Positions 55,078 to 64,000 of a stretch of 64,000 nt of DNA are shown here, piece by piece. The notes under the pieces are model-generated. The model made no database searches, was not told the origin of the DNA, and saw only the letters and a list, made by a program, of their open reading frames with translations. The translations under genes and the position numbers were made by a program. This DNA is from Deinococcus rubellus (GTDB lineage: Bacteria; Deinococcota; Deinococci; Deinococcales; Deinococcaceae): contig NZ_CP104213.1 of NCBI RefSeq assembly GCF_025244745.1, positions 1,109,501 to 1,173,500 of the forward strand, in the 5' to 3' direction. How positions within the stretch are numbered: position 1 is the stretch's first letter; each line of letters opens with the position of its first letter.

Positions 55078-55107
55078 AAAAAGGAGCCGAGCGCTTGGCC
55101 CGGCTCC
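55078..55107 (-). terminator. Terminator stranded downstream of the IS element (original malG terminator)
   Basis: On the minus strand GGAGCCG and CGGCTCC form a 7-bp stem with an 11-base loop, followed by TTTTT. Removing the IS and one target copy would put it about 30 bases after the malG stop. Confidence 0.85.
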
Positions 55108-55127
55108 CACGAGATGAAGCTCGACTG

Positions 55128-55137
55128 CGTTTAACCC
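55128..55137. repeat. Target-site duplication, left copy
   Basis: CGTTTAACCC, identical to 56547-56556, directly borders the left inverted repeat of the IS element. Confidence 0.9.
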
Positions 55138-56546
55138 CAATGCCAGTAAGTTAAGAAGGTAGCGGGGCACTGACACGCACTTTCCTTGGATAGCGGGTCA
55201 TCTTGATTTTGACGGCTCGAGGGTACGAGCGAGGTCGTTTCGCTGGAAGTACGAGCAACGCGATGTCACTGGTAAGTTGCTCCAGATACTGCGGAAGACG
55301 ACCCGCTGCCACCACCCATGCGCTGAGCCACAACGTCCGGACCAGCAGCAGACTGGTCCGGTACGAAATTCGTAAAGGACTGACCTCCAGGTGACCGGCC
55401 ACCCGGGCCATTTCCAGACGCACCAGGTTGTACACCACGGCCAGCGCGAACAGTTCCTGCCGAATTCGGTCTGGCGTCTGAGAGCGCAATGCCTCCAATC
55501 GTTCCAGGGTATGCGTATGGAGCTCATCAAATCCGGTTTCGAGCTTCCAGCGCTGGTGGTAGAGCTCAATGATCTCGGCCGCCGGGTAACGTTCGGCGTC
55601 CAGCATCGACGTCAGCAGCCACTGTGGCTTGAAGCCTGGAAGCTGGTCGCAGATGACGCGGATCCGCATGCTGCGGGGCAAGGTAGGGTCAGACCTGCGC
55701 GCAGGTCTGCGAAAAGGAACTTCAGCGATAACCTCATTCGGTCCCAGGATTTCCAACACCGTCCACACCAGGTTGCTTTTAGCTCGTACGAGCCAGTGGC
55801 GCTCTTCGCCCCGCTGCTGATGGCGGTAAAACCGTCGGTCGTCCAAGAGCCCCCGGTCGACCATTAGCACACAGTGGTCGGGCAGCTGTTCATCGAAGCC
55901 GCTGGAGAGCGATTCCTCGCTCTCCGTGTATGTGCCGACCTTCAGATCCAGCAGGAAATGCGACCCGAGCGCCATCAGACCAACGACCCTCGCTTGCGGA
56001 TATGCACTCTCACGGTGTGCACCACTCGAAGGCAGAGTGAAATGCGCGCGATTCTCGTCACTGTCCGGGACCCGGAGAGTCGTGCCATCAATGCCGAGTA
56101 CCGCCAGGCCCCGCCAACGGTTGGCGTCAAGCTGCTCGCGACCATGACGAGTGACAACAGCATCGAACAGGTGTTTGAGGGGGGCGATTCCCAGTCGGTC
56201 GCGTGCCTGTGCCAGGCCTGCCGAACTGATCGTCGTCTTCCCGGTGTGATCAGGGAGGATCAGATGCAAATGGTCACACACCGCCTGAATTGACCGGTCA
56301 CGCAAGAGCGCCATGCCAAGCATCAGCCATACGGCCCGTTCTGCCGGGAGCTTTCGGCGACGAACTGAAGCGGTCCCCGTCGCTTCAAGGGCTTGCGTCA
56401 CCAACGTAGCGTCGAGGCTCGTCTCGAAGGTGGCGAAATGATCGAGTGGCTGATCGCGGGCCGTGGTCAGCAATGCGGTGCCAAGATTCATCCTTCATCT
56501 TGACACCATCGCCAGTCCACCCGAACCCCTTAACTTACCGGCATTG
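55138..56546 (-). mobile_element. Complete IS4-family insertion sequence, 1409 bp
   Basis: Ends are inverted repeats CAATGCCAGTAAGTTAAG (55138-55155) and, on the other strand, CAATGCCGGTAAGTTAAG (56529-56546), with one mismatch in 18. A single transposase fills the element and its stop codon lies inside the left repeat. A perfect 10-bp target duplication flanks it, so the insertion is complete and probably recent. It inserted at the malG stop codon without changing MalG, separating the gene from its terminator. Confidence 0.92.
55151..56491 (-). CDS. IS4-family DDE transposase
   Basis: 446 residues, intact. The N-terminal helical domain (ERAVWLMLGMALLRDRSIQAVCDHLHL) binds DNA. The catalytic residues fit the IS4 pattern: first Asp in LAVLGIDGTTLRVPDS, second Asp in CVLMVDRGLLDDRRFY, and Glu in YHQRWKLETGFDELHTHTLERL, the Y-(2)-R-(3)-E motif. 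A Lys/Arg-rich tail (PAKRPRSYPRAVKIKMTRYPRKVR) follows. It is the only gene of the element and no frameshift is visible. Confidence 0.95.
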   Translation of the reverse strand: MNLGTALLTTARDQPLDHFATFETSLDATLVTQALEATGTASVRRRKLPAERAVWLMLGMALLRDRSIQAVCDHLHLILPDHTGKTTISSAGLAQARDRLGIAPLKHLFDAVVTRHGREQLDANRWRGLAVLGIDGTTLRVPDSDENRAHFTLPSSGAHRESAYPQARVVGLMALGSHFLLDLKVGTYTESEESLSSGFDEQLPDHCVLMVDRGLLDDRRFYRHQQRGEERHWLVRAKSNLVWTVLEILGPNEVIAEVPFRRPARRSDPTLPRSMRIRVICDQLPGFKPQWLLTSMLDAERYPAAEIIELYHQRWKLETGFDELHTHTLERLEALRSQTPDRIRQELFALAVVYNLVRLEMARVAGHLEVSPLRISYRTSLLLVRTLWLSAWVVAAGRLPQYLEQLTSDIALLVLPAKRPRSYPRAVKIKMTRYPRKVRVSAPLPS

Positions 56547-56556
56547 CGTTTAACCC
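56547..56556. repeat. Target-site duplication, right copy
   Basis: CGTTTAACCC repeats the left copy at 55128-55137. It includes the malG stop codon (TAA on the minus strand at 56550-56552). Confidence 0.9.
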
Positions 56557-57401
56557 TTGACGGCCCCTGCCGTGAGGCCCGAGACGATGTTGCGCTGGAA
56601 TACCAGCACCAGAATGATCAGCGGCACCGTGACCACGATGCTGGCGGCCATGATCTGCCCCCACGGCTGATCGAACTGGGTCGCCCCCGAATAGTTGGCG
56701 ATGACCACCGGCACTGTGCGCTTGGTGCTGGTGAAGGTCAGGGCGAACAGATACTCGTTCCAGGCGTTGATGAAGGCCAAGAGACCCGTGGTGACCAGGG
56801 CGGGCATCATTACCGGAAAGAGCACCTTGAAGAGGGTCTGCAAGGGTGAGGCTCCGTCCACCAGCGCGGCTTCCTCCAGCTCACCGGGGATGTCGCGCAC
56901 GAAGGAAGTCAGCACCCAGACCGTGAACGGAATGGTGAAGATCAGGTAGCTGAGAATCAGGCCGCCGGGGTTGTTGTAGAGATTCAGCGAGTTGATCAGG
57001 GTATAAAGGCCGCCCAGCACCGCAATCTGCGGAAAGACGCTGACTGCCAGCACGATGTAGAGCACAGCCGACTTGAACTTGAACTTGAAGCGGCCCAGCG
57101 CGTAGGCGGCGAAACTGCCAAACAGCAGGGCAATCGCCACTGCGCCGACAGCGGTGATCAGGCTGTAGAGCAGGCCCAGCCGGAAGCTGGGGTTGGCGAA
57201 CACGTCGGCGTAGTTGCTCAGCGTCGAGGGCGCACTGGCAAAAGCCATCGGCTGCAAAAACAGATCGCCCGCCCGTCGGAAGCTGGTCAGCACCGCCCAC
57301 AAGAACGGCACCAGCAGGTAGAGGGTGATCACGACCACCAGAACATAGAAGCCGACGCGCTGAAGGTAGTACAGGGCCGGATTGGTGCGTTTCAGGTACA
57401 T
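56550..57401 (-). CDS. Sugar ABC transporter permease, MalG type
   Basis: 283 residues with six membrane helices, binding-protein-dependent permease family. [21 protein letters not shown] is the typical N-terminal block, and [44 protein letters not shown] is the EAA loop, with the N-E/N-Y-L-F-A-L-T-F ending of MalG relatives. Second permease of the operon, 16 bases after the MalF-type gene. The IS element begins three bases beyond its stop codon, so the protein is unaffected. Confidence 0.9.
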   Translation of the reverse strand: MYLKRTNPALYYLQRVGFYVLVVVITLYLLVPFLWAVLTSFRRAGDLFLQPMAFASAPSTLSNYADVFANPSFRLGLLYSLITAVGAVAIALLFGSFAAYALGRFKFKFKSAVLYIVLAVSVFPQIAVLGGLYTLINSLNLYNNPGGLILSYLIFTIPFTVWVLTSFVRDIPGELEEAALVDGASPLQTLFKVLFPVMMPALVTTGLLAFINAWNEYLFALTFTSTKRTVPVVIANYSGATQFDQPWGQIMAASIVVTVPLIILVLVFQRNIVSGLTAGAVKG

Positions 57402-57417
57402 GGCTGCTCCCTTCTGC

Positions 57418-58347
57418 TCAGTCGAACTTCACGCGGAAGGCCGTGACGTAGACGACCACGATCACCATGATGATGATGAAGATGGCGATGGAAATGGCGC
57501 TGCCCAGGCCCAGCAACTGATTGTCAATCAAAGCCTGCCGGGCGTAGGCAGTCATCGAGAGCCGCGCCGCCGAGACGTTGCCGACCATCACCGACATGAT
57601 GTCGAAGACCCGCAGGGCGTCCAGGCTGCGGAACACCAGCGCCACCAGCAGAGCCGGGCGCAGCAGCGGCAGGGTCATGCGCCAGAACTGTGTCCATTTG
57701 CTCGCGCCGTCCATGTCGGCGGCCTCATACATGTCGCTGGGCAGGCTTTGCAGGCCCGCCAGAATCAGCAGCGCCATGAACGAGGTGGTTTTCCAGACGT
57801 CCACCGCGATCATGGCCCAGATGGAGCTGGAGGGATTGGCCAGCAGCGCCACGCCGCCCAGCATCCCTCGCCCGATCAGTCCGAAGGAATCGTTGTACAT
57901 GTAGGCCCACATCTGCGCCGAGACGACGGTGGGAATGGCCCACGGCACCAGCATGGCGGTTCTGAGAAAGGCCCGGCCCGGAAAAGCGCTGTTGACCACC
58001 AGCGCGATGACCATGCCGAAGACGGTTTCCAGAAACACCGACACCACTGTGAACAGCAGTGTGTTCGACACCGCGCCCCACCATTTGGGGTCTTGCAAAA
58101 AGCCCAGCGCCACGCCGTCACTGGTGGTGAACCAGAAATTGCCCAGCCCCAGAAACGTGCGCTGATCCGGCGAGGTGAGATTGGCGTCAAACAGAGAAAA
58201 GAAGATGGTGCGGTACAGAGGATACCCGGCGACCAGCACGATGGCGATCATGGTGGGTAGTAGTAGCCAGATGGCTTGCCGGGCACGCGCGGCCTCGATG
58301 CCGCGATGCCGGACAGGCGCTGGCGTGTTGGGCTTGAGGGTGGTCAT
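57418..58347 (-). CDS. Sugar ABC transporter permease, MalF type
   Basis: 309 residues, six membrane helices after a basic N-terminus. [36 protein letters not shown] is the conserved opening, [18 protein letters not shown] follows, and [49 protein letters not shown] carries the EAA loop. Forms the channel with the MalG-type partner. The ATPase that would energise them is not in the window; many such systems share a MsmK/UgpC-type ATPase. Confidence 0.9.
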   Translation of the reverse strand: MTTLKPNTPAPVRHRGIEAARARQAIWLLLPTMIAIVLVAGYPLYRTIFFSLFDANLTSPDQRTFLGLGNFWFTTSDGVALGFLQDPKWWGAVSNTLLFTVVSVFLETVFGMVIALVVNSAFPGRAFLRTAMLVPWAIPTVVSAQMWAYMYNDSFGLIGRGMLGGVALLANPSSSIWAMIAVDVWKTTSFMALLILAGLQSLPSDMYEAADMDGASKWTQFWRMTLPLLRPALLVALVFRSLDALRVFDIMSVMVGNVSAARLSMTAYARQALIDNQLLGLGSAISIAIFIIIMVIVVVYVTAFRVKFD

Positions 58348-58454
58348 GTGAGCCTCCTGATGGACGTTCTCTGCGGCCCGGCGCGGGCATTTTCTAAATT
58401 TCCGGTCTTCGTCGTGGTGCTTGGAATCCCGTTGCCTGCGGCGCGTTCCCGGCG

Positions 58455-58501
58455 TCAGTTCAGCGTCAGGTTCCTGAACTGAAAAACGGGGAACGCCCGT
58501 T
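58455..58501 (-). terminator. Two hairpins between binding-protein and permease genes
   Basis: On the minus strand AACGGG-CGTTC-CCCGTT followed by TTT (58482-58501) looks like a weak terminator. Just downstream, TCAGTTCAG and CTGAACTGA (58455-58463 and 5874-82 of this block, i.e. 58474-58482) form a perfect 9-bp hairpin with a 10-base loop. Such structures commonly lower permease expression relative to the binding protein. Confidence 0.6.
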
Positions 58502-58548
58502 GATCATGGACGCTCCCCGGCAGACTCAGTGAGCCTGGGTGAAGGGGC

Positions 58549-59808
58549 TTACCAGCCGCGACCCTTGACGCGCGACAGGTCGGTCTGGAGCTGCGCCACG
58601 GCGGCGGTGCCGGTCATCTTCTTGTTCAGCACGTCGCTGACGGCGGTGCTGAACGCCTGCGAGACCTGGTTGTACTTGTCCTTGGTGGGACCGGAAGGAC
58701 GCGGCACAGCGTTGGTAAAGACGTCAAGCAGGCTGCCGAAGAAGGGGTTGGCCTTCAGCACGTCCTTGTCCTGATAAAGAGCAGAGATGGTCGGCGTGAA
58801 CGAGCCTTCAATGGCACGGATCTTCTGCTCGGCGGGGCTGGTCAGGTAGCGCACCAGCGAAATCGCGGCGTCCTGATTCTTGGAGTACATGCTGACGCCG
58901 AGCTGCCAGCCGCCCAGCGCCGCAGCGGGGGTGCCGCCGGGGCCAGCAGGCAAGGGGGCCACGGCGATCTTGCCCTTGACCTTGCTGTCCGCGCTCTGGC
59001 CGAGTGACCAGGCGTAGGGCCAGTTCCGCATGAAGGCGGCGTTGCCCGACTGGAAGATGCCGCGCGCGGGCTCCTCGTCGTAGGTGGTGACGCCCTTGGG
59101 GCTGATGGTGCCGACCCAGCTTGCGGCGGTGTTGAGCGCGGCAGCAGCTTTGGGGTTGTTGATGGTGATCTTGCCCGTGTCGTCGACGATGGTGCCGCCG
59201 CCGAACGAGGAAACCCATTCCAGTGCGTCGCAGGTCAGGCCCTCGTAGTTCTTGCCCTGAAAGACGTAGCCCGCGAACGCCTTGTTGGTCTTCTGTTCAC
59301 CGTCCTGAATTTTCTTGGCCATGGTCGCCATCTCGGCCCAGGTCTTGGGAGCGGCGGTGTAGCCGTACTTCTTCATGAGGTCGGTGCGGTAGTAGAGCAG
59401 GCCGCCGTCGGTGTACCAGGGCATCGCCACCAGTTTGCCGTTCACGGTGTCGGCAGCGATGTTGCCCTTGAAGTTGGCCGCGATCTCAGCAGCCGTCACT
59501 TTTCCTTTCAGGTCAACGAAGTGCTGAGCAAGCAAGCCTGGCCACACCACGTCGAGCTGGTAGACATCGATATCGCTACTCTTGGCGGCGAGCTGCTGCT
59601 GGTACAAACCGAGACGGTCATTGGTCAGGTTGGGGCTTTCAAAGACCTTGACGGTGTTGCCGGTCTGCTTGGACCAACGGGCGGCACCGTCTTTGCAGAG
59701 TTGGAGTTCCTGACCCACTGCGCCGCAGGCGAGCGTCAGGGTGACAGCTTGCGCTGAGCCGAAAGCGGCAACAGCGGTAAGGGCGAGCAACATGGCGGGT
59801 TTCTTCAT
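58549..59808 (-). CDS. Maltose/trehalose-type ABC transporter substrate-binding protein
   Basis: About 419 residues. Signal peptide [89 protein letters not shown] and [22 protein letters not shown] are the usual blocks of the trehalose/maltose-binding group. DYEL-like sites and RNWPYAWSL contribute to sugar contacts. Two mature-region cysteine pairs are possible. ATG 59806-59808 follows GGAGG by five bases; the frame runs on upstream without family sequence. The exact sugar is not determined. Confidence 0.92.
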   Translation of the reverse strand: MKKPAMLLALTAVAAFGSAQAVTLTLACGAVGQELQLCKDGAARWSKQTGNTVKVFESPNLTNDRLGLYQQQLAAKSSDIDVYQLDVVWPGLLAQHFVDLKGKVTAAEIAANFKGNIAADTVNGKLVAMPWYTDGGLLYYRTDLMKKYGYTAAPKTWAEMATMAKKIQDGEQKTNKAFAGYVFQGKNYEGLTCDALEWVSSFGGGTIVDDTGKITINNPKAAAALNTAASWVGTISPKGVTTYDEEPARGIFQSGNAAFMRNWPYAWSLGQSADSKVKGKIAVAPLPAGPGGTPAAALGGWQLGVSMYSKNQDAAISLVRYLTSPAEQKIRAIEGSFTPTISALYQDKDVLKANPFFGSLLDVFTNAVPRPSGPTKDKYNQVSQAFSTAVSDVLNKKMTGTAAVAQLQTDLSRVKGRGW

Positions 59809-59869
59809 GTGTTCCTCCGTGTGAAATCGCCACTTCGTCAGGTGTTGCCTTAAGGGTCGTACCTGTGTG

Positions 59870-59883
59870 CGGAAGCGGTTCCA
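59870..59883. promoter_or_regulatory. Operator-like repeat of the sugar transporter operon
   Basis: GGAA-CCGC-TTCC within this span (minus-strand sense) is a dyad of the same form as the site below the malQ promoter. It lies about 20-30 bases downstream of the expected transcription start. Confidence 0.6.
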
Positions 59884-59905
59884 CGTTTGAGCGTTTGGTA
59901 GCGGA

Positions 59906-59934
59906 AGACTACACCCACTGTCCCCACTTGTCAA
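59906..59934 (-). promoter_or_regulatory. Promoter of the sugar ABC transporter operon
   Basis: TTGACA at 59929-59934 and TAGTCT at 59906-59911 with a 17-base spacer: a near-consensus housekeeping promoter about 100 bases before the binding-protein ATG. The 316-base gap 59809-60124 otherwise holds the operator at 59870 and the terminator at 60083. Confidence 0.85.
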
Positions 59935-60082
59935 TCTGATGAGTCTGGCTGGGGCACGTTCGGCACGGCCTTGAGCGCTCTCTGAGCAGGCGATCAGACG
60001 CTCATCAGACTGCACATGTCTCAGCGCTGGGTGAAGCCCAACTGAAGGTTTGGGCCCGCTGCGTCTGGCCACGCAGGTGTGT

Positions 60083-60107
60083 AAAATCCGACATCAAGAA
60101 AGCGGAT
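60083..60107 (-). terminator. Weak terminator after the AlbA/HATPase gene
   Basis: On the minus strand ATCCG and CGGAT form a 5-bp stem with a 12-base loop, followed by TTT. It lies just past the stop codon and is only modestly stable. Confidence 0.4.
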
Positions 60108-60124
60108 ATGACGAAGTCCGGCAT

Positions 60125-61831
<1,707 letters not shown>

Positions 61832-61839
61832 GGGCGAGC

Positions 61840-61845
61840 AGTATA
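61840..61845 (-). promoter_or_regulatory. Leaderless -10 element of the AlbA/HATPase gene
   Basis: TATACT, a near-consensus -10, is eight bases before the ATG with no ribosome site in between. Confidence 0.6.
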
Positions 61846-61899
61846 GCGGCTGGGCCACTCCGAAGCCGCCAAACTGCTCGCGAATCAGGCCAGCAGCGA

Positions 61900-62343
61900 T
61901 CAAAGCGGCGGCGCGGTGAGCCAGTAGCGCTCCAGCCGTAGGCCCGCGTCGCCCCCGGCGCACCACACCAGCGCCGCCCGCCCACCGACGCCCCACAGCA
62001 CCGCTGCCTGTCCGAAGCGCTGGCCCAGCCGGGTGGCCTGGCGCAAGTTCAGGCCCGTCACGATCAGGCTCGGTTCGGTCCACTCGCCTGCACCATTGAC
62101 GCCCCCGAGCTGCGGCCAGCCGAACAGCGCCGCGCGAAGCCTCTCCTGCGCTCCGAGGTTGCTGGCCCGGTCATGCTGAAGACCCTGCGGATTCCAGGCG
62201 GTCAGGATGGCCCAGCGCTGGCCTGGCGCGCTCCACGAAGGTGGCGGCCCCGGAGAGTGGCCCAGGTGCAGGCGCTCGTGGGCGGTGCCGTAGTGGGTCT
62301 CCAGAAAGGCGCGGCGCAGTTGGGGATCAGGGTGGGCAGGCAC
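61900..62343 (-). CDS. DUF3293 family protein
   Basis: About 147 residues. [11 protein letters not shown] near the start, [31 protein letters not shown] and [36 protein letters not shown] match the DUF3293 pattern (I-T-A-x-N-P, then E-x-S, then A-x-x-F-G-Q-x-A-x-x-x). Function unknown. Start is uncertain: GTG 62341-62343 is used here, TTG 62347-62349 is two codons earlier, and neither has a clear ribosome site. Follows the small secreted protein gene by about 20 bases, so it is probably co-transcribed from truD. Confidence 0.8.
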   Translation of the reverse strand: MPAHPDPQLRRAFLETHYGTAHERLHLGHSPGPPPSWSAPGQRWAILTAWNPQGLQHDRASNLGAQERLRAALFGWPQLGGVNGAGEWTEPSLIVTGLNLRQATRLGQRFGQAAVLWGVGGRAALVWCAGGDAGLRLERYWLTAPPL

Positions 62344-62362
62344 CGTCAAGTCTGGCTGGACT

Positions 62363-62740
62363 TCAGTGGGCCGCTGCCGCCACCGTGGCGTCCACCGTGA
62401 CCAGTTCGGTCTGACCGAAGCGCAGCAGCACCTTGACGCGCTTGCCCGGCTTGAAGGTGCCGCCCAGCACCACCCGGTAGGTGCTGCTCTGCGAGACGGT
62501 AAGTGGCCCGCTGAGCGGAATCTCCTTGACCACCTGACAGCGCGGCGCACACCTCAGCAGCTTGGCGTGTCCCGCGTCCGACCAGACGCCGGTGAGGCTG
62601 GCTGAGCTGCCCGGTGACAGGCGGGCTTCGAGCAGCACGCCGCCGAAGGTGGGGCGCAGGATGGCCGAGTCGGCGCTGGGCGCGGCCAGACTCCAGCTAC
62701 CGATCAGCAGCGCCAGCAGGCCGCTGGCCCGGCGCTTCAC
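62363..62740 (-). CDS. Small secreted protein of unknown function
   Basis: 125 residues. Signal peptide [22 protein letters not shown], then a beta-rich domain ([88 protein letters not shown]). The pair of cysteines in LRCAPRCQV could form a local disulfide. No family recognised. GTG start overlaps the truD stop (GTGA), so it is translated from the truD message. Confidence 0.75.
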   Translation of the reverse strand: MKRRASGLLALLIGSWSLAAPSADSAILRPTFGGVLLEARLSPGSSASLTGVWSDAGHAKLLRCAPRCQVVKEIPLSGPLTVSQSSTYRVVLGGTFKPGKRVKVLLRFGQTELVTVDATVAAAAH

Positions 62741-63834
62741 TCGGCCTCTCCGCCGCCCGCGTCCTCATCTGCGCCGCCATCGTCAATGTTGCCCTCGTCC
62801 GGCTCCTGGCGGGCGTCCACGTCCGTCTTCATCAGTTCGCGCAGCACCGAGGTGGCGAAACTGCCTTTGGGCAGGGCGAAGCTGACCGTATAGCCGTCGT
62901 CCTCGGGCTGCACCTGGGCGTCCTCCATGAAGATGCGGATCAGGCGGCGGTCTCCCTTGCGCGACGAGAAGACCTCGGGGGTCAGCCCGAACTCGCCCAG
63001 TACCTCCGCCTCCAGCGCGCCCGCGTCGAGGGTCAGTGGTTTGGTTTTTCGGCCAAACAGGGTGCCGGTGGCGCTGATCTCATTTCGCTCGGCACGCAAT
63101 GACTCGGCCTCGGCGTCCTCGACCAGAAAGACTCCGCCGGTATCGTGCTTCTTGGCCATGTCACCGCTGAGCAGTGCATCAAAGAGACCCCGCTCCAGCC
63201 GCCGACTGACCCAGCGGTTGAACACCGCGCTCTGCACGCTGCTGCTCAGGAAGCGCCGCACCTGCGGGTCGCGCAGCTCCGACTCGCCGCGCAGCACCCT
63301 CAGCCCCTCCTCGGCATTCAGTCCGCCGAGGCCGAAGCGCTGCGGTCCGAAGTAGTTCGGCACGCCCAGGCGGGTCAGCAACTCCAGGGTGGTTTGTGCC
63401 TGCGCCGCTGTGCCCGCCGCTGCGCGCACCCGCACTGTGAAGCGGTTGCCGCGCAGGTGACCCAGGCCCAGCTTGTTGGCGTGGCGGCTGACCTCCAGAA
63501 TCCGCACGCCTTCAAAGCTGAAATCGCCCAGCCGCGCCTCGAACTTGGCGGGGAGGCTGATCCACTGCCGGGTCACGGCGTGGCGGTCCTTGAGGCCCGC
63601 GATGCCCAGGTCTTTGGCCTTGACGCCGAGCTGCGCGCTGAGTTCGCGGGCGACGTGGGCGGTGGTGTGGCCGGTTTTCTCCAGGTGAAGGTAAAGGTGA
63701 TTGCCGCTGCCTGAGGGCAGGTAGGTGGGGCGCTCCTCGACCACGAAATCCTCGGGCCGCGAGCGCAGGGTGCCGCCGCTGCCGGGGGTGGGAGTCAGGG
63801 CGCGTAGGGCTGCCCAGGAAAAGATCAGATTCAC
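62737..63834 (-). CDS. truD: tRNA pseudouridine synthase D
   Basis: Makes pseudouridine 13 in tRNA. About 365 residues. [11 protein letters not shown] opens, then [20 protein letters not shown], and [19 protein letters not shown] carries the catalytic Asp in G-x-K-D-R-x-A-x-T-x-[11 protein letters not shown] and [11 protein letters not shown] are further TruD motifs, the latter within the insert-containing region. An acidic tail ([20 protein letters not shown]) follows. GTG 63832-63834 is chosen as start because the family region begins there; TATGGT lies nine bases upstream. An upstream in-frame start would add 17 unconserved residues. Confidence 0.94.
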   Translation of the reverse strand: MNLIFSWAALRALTPTPGSGGTLRSRPEDFVVEERPTYLPSGSGNHLYLHLEKTGHTTAHVARELSAQLGVKAKDLGIAGLKDRHAVTRQWISLPAKFEARLGDFSFEGVRILEVSRHANKLGLGHLRGNRFTVRVRAAAGTAAQAQTTLELLTRLGVPNYFGPQRFGLGGLNAEEGLRVLRGESELRDPQVRRFLSSSVQSAVFNRWVSRRLERGLFDALLSGDMAKKHDTGGVFLVEDAEAESLRAERNEISATGTLFGRKTKPLTLDAGALEAEVLGEFGLTPEVFSSRKGDRRLIRIFMEDAQVQPEDDGYTVSFALPKGSFATSVLRELMKTDVDARQEPDEGNIDDGGADEDAGGGEAE

Positions 63835-63843
63835 AAGATCTTT

Positions 63844-63849
63844 ACCATA
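63844..63849 (-). promoter_or_regulatory. Candidate leaderless -10 element of truD
   Basis: TATGGT lies nine bases before the GTG start, without a ribosome site. Confidence 0.4.
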
Positions 63850-63887
63850 CTCCCGGTCAGCATGAGGAGCACCATGCGGCGGCATAC

Positions 63888-63917
63888 GTTCCGCCTGGCT
63901 GCGTGGACTGGCGGAAC
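63888..63917. repeat. 8-bp inverted repeat near the window end
   Basis: GTTCCGCC at 63888-63895 and GGCGGAAC at 63910-63917 are perfect inverted repeats around a 14-base loop; TCTTAT follows on the plus strand. It may be a terminator for a plus-strand gene or an operator. No gene is visible in 63835-64000. Confidence 0.5.
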
Positions 63918-64000
63918 TCTTATACCACTGAAAAATCCGCTCTGGGTGTACCTTTAGCTGCCGAAGGCCTTGTTTTAGATTTCTCTGGCAGCCTCTTGTT

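Noticed and set aside
58549..60072. 507-residue form of the sugar-binding protein
   Set aside because: The signal peptide starts at 59808 and the added segment crosses the promoter and operator.

Overview
The window looks like a chromosomal segment of a Deinococcus species. The G+C content is high. It carries a V/A-type ATPase operon in the Thermus/Deinococcus order, a pilMNOPQ cluster followed by aroC-aroK-aroB, a fused SecDF, and a DUF1999 protein of the kind known from Thermus. At least nine genes have a TANNNT -10 element only 5-9 nt before the start codon, the leaderless-mRNA arrangement known to be common in Deinococcus. The organism is inferred from gene content; no marker gene was searched.

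Layout. Positions 1-9032 (minus strand) hold the type IV pilus operon pilM-N-O-P-Q with its terminator, then aroC, aroK and the start of aroB. Positions 9213-9993 hold a short-chain dehydrogenase. Positions 10139-23759 form an L-rhamnose locus arranged around one divergent control region. The minus arm encodes mutarotase RhaM and the ABC transporter RhaT-P-Q-S. The plus arm encodes the DeoR-type regulator, isomerase RhaI, the fused aldolase/lactaldehyde dehydrogenase RhaD, kinase RhaB and lactate-oxidising LutABC. Together these can take rhamnose to DHAP and pyruvate. Next come, on the minus strand, a PduO-type cobalamin adenosyltransferase, malQ and three small genes (DUF503, a cysteine-less HMA protein, DUF1999).

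Positions 27484-30741 (plus) hold a small unknown gene, pth, and glnK-amtB for ammonium uptake. Positions 30835-39684 hold the V-ATPase operon G-I-K-E-C-F-A-B-D. Two minus-strand genes follow (nucleoside hydrolase, HD phosphohydrolase). The fatty-acid operon fabH-fabD-lipoprotein-fabG-acpP-fabF lies at 41274-46355. The phosphate operon pstS-C-A-B-phoU (minus) follows, with four 11-bp-spaced repeats resembling a double Pho/PhoP box in front of pstS. Then come an MBL-fold hydrolase, secDF with a small proline-rich partner, a complete IS4-type insertion sequence with a 10-bp target duplication, a maltose/trehalose-type ABC transporter (binding protein and two permeases, no ATPase), an AlbA/HATPase-type regulator, a DUF3293 gene, a small secreted protein and truD.

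Most of the window is core metabolism and I see no obviously new multi-gene system. The most informative signals are regulatory: a 36-bp dyad in the rhamnose control region, 17-bp tandem repeats before rhaI, a GGAA-N4-TTCC site shared by malQ and the sugar transporter, a dyad built into the fabH promoter, and dense palindromes and duplicated promoter sequence before glnK. Protein-level oddities are a PII protein without Tyr51, an HMA protein without its CxxC, and a lipoprotein embedded in the fab operon.
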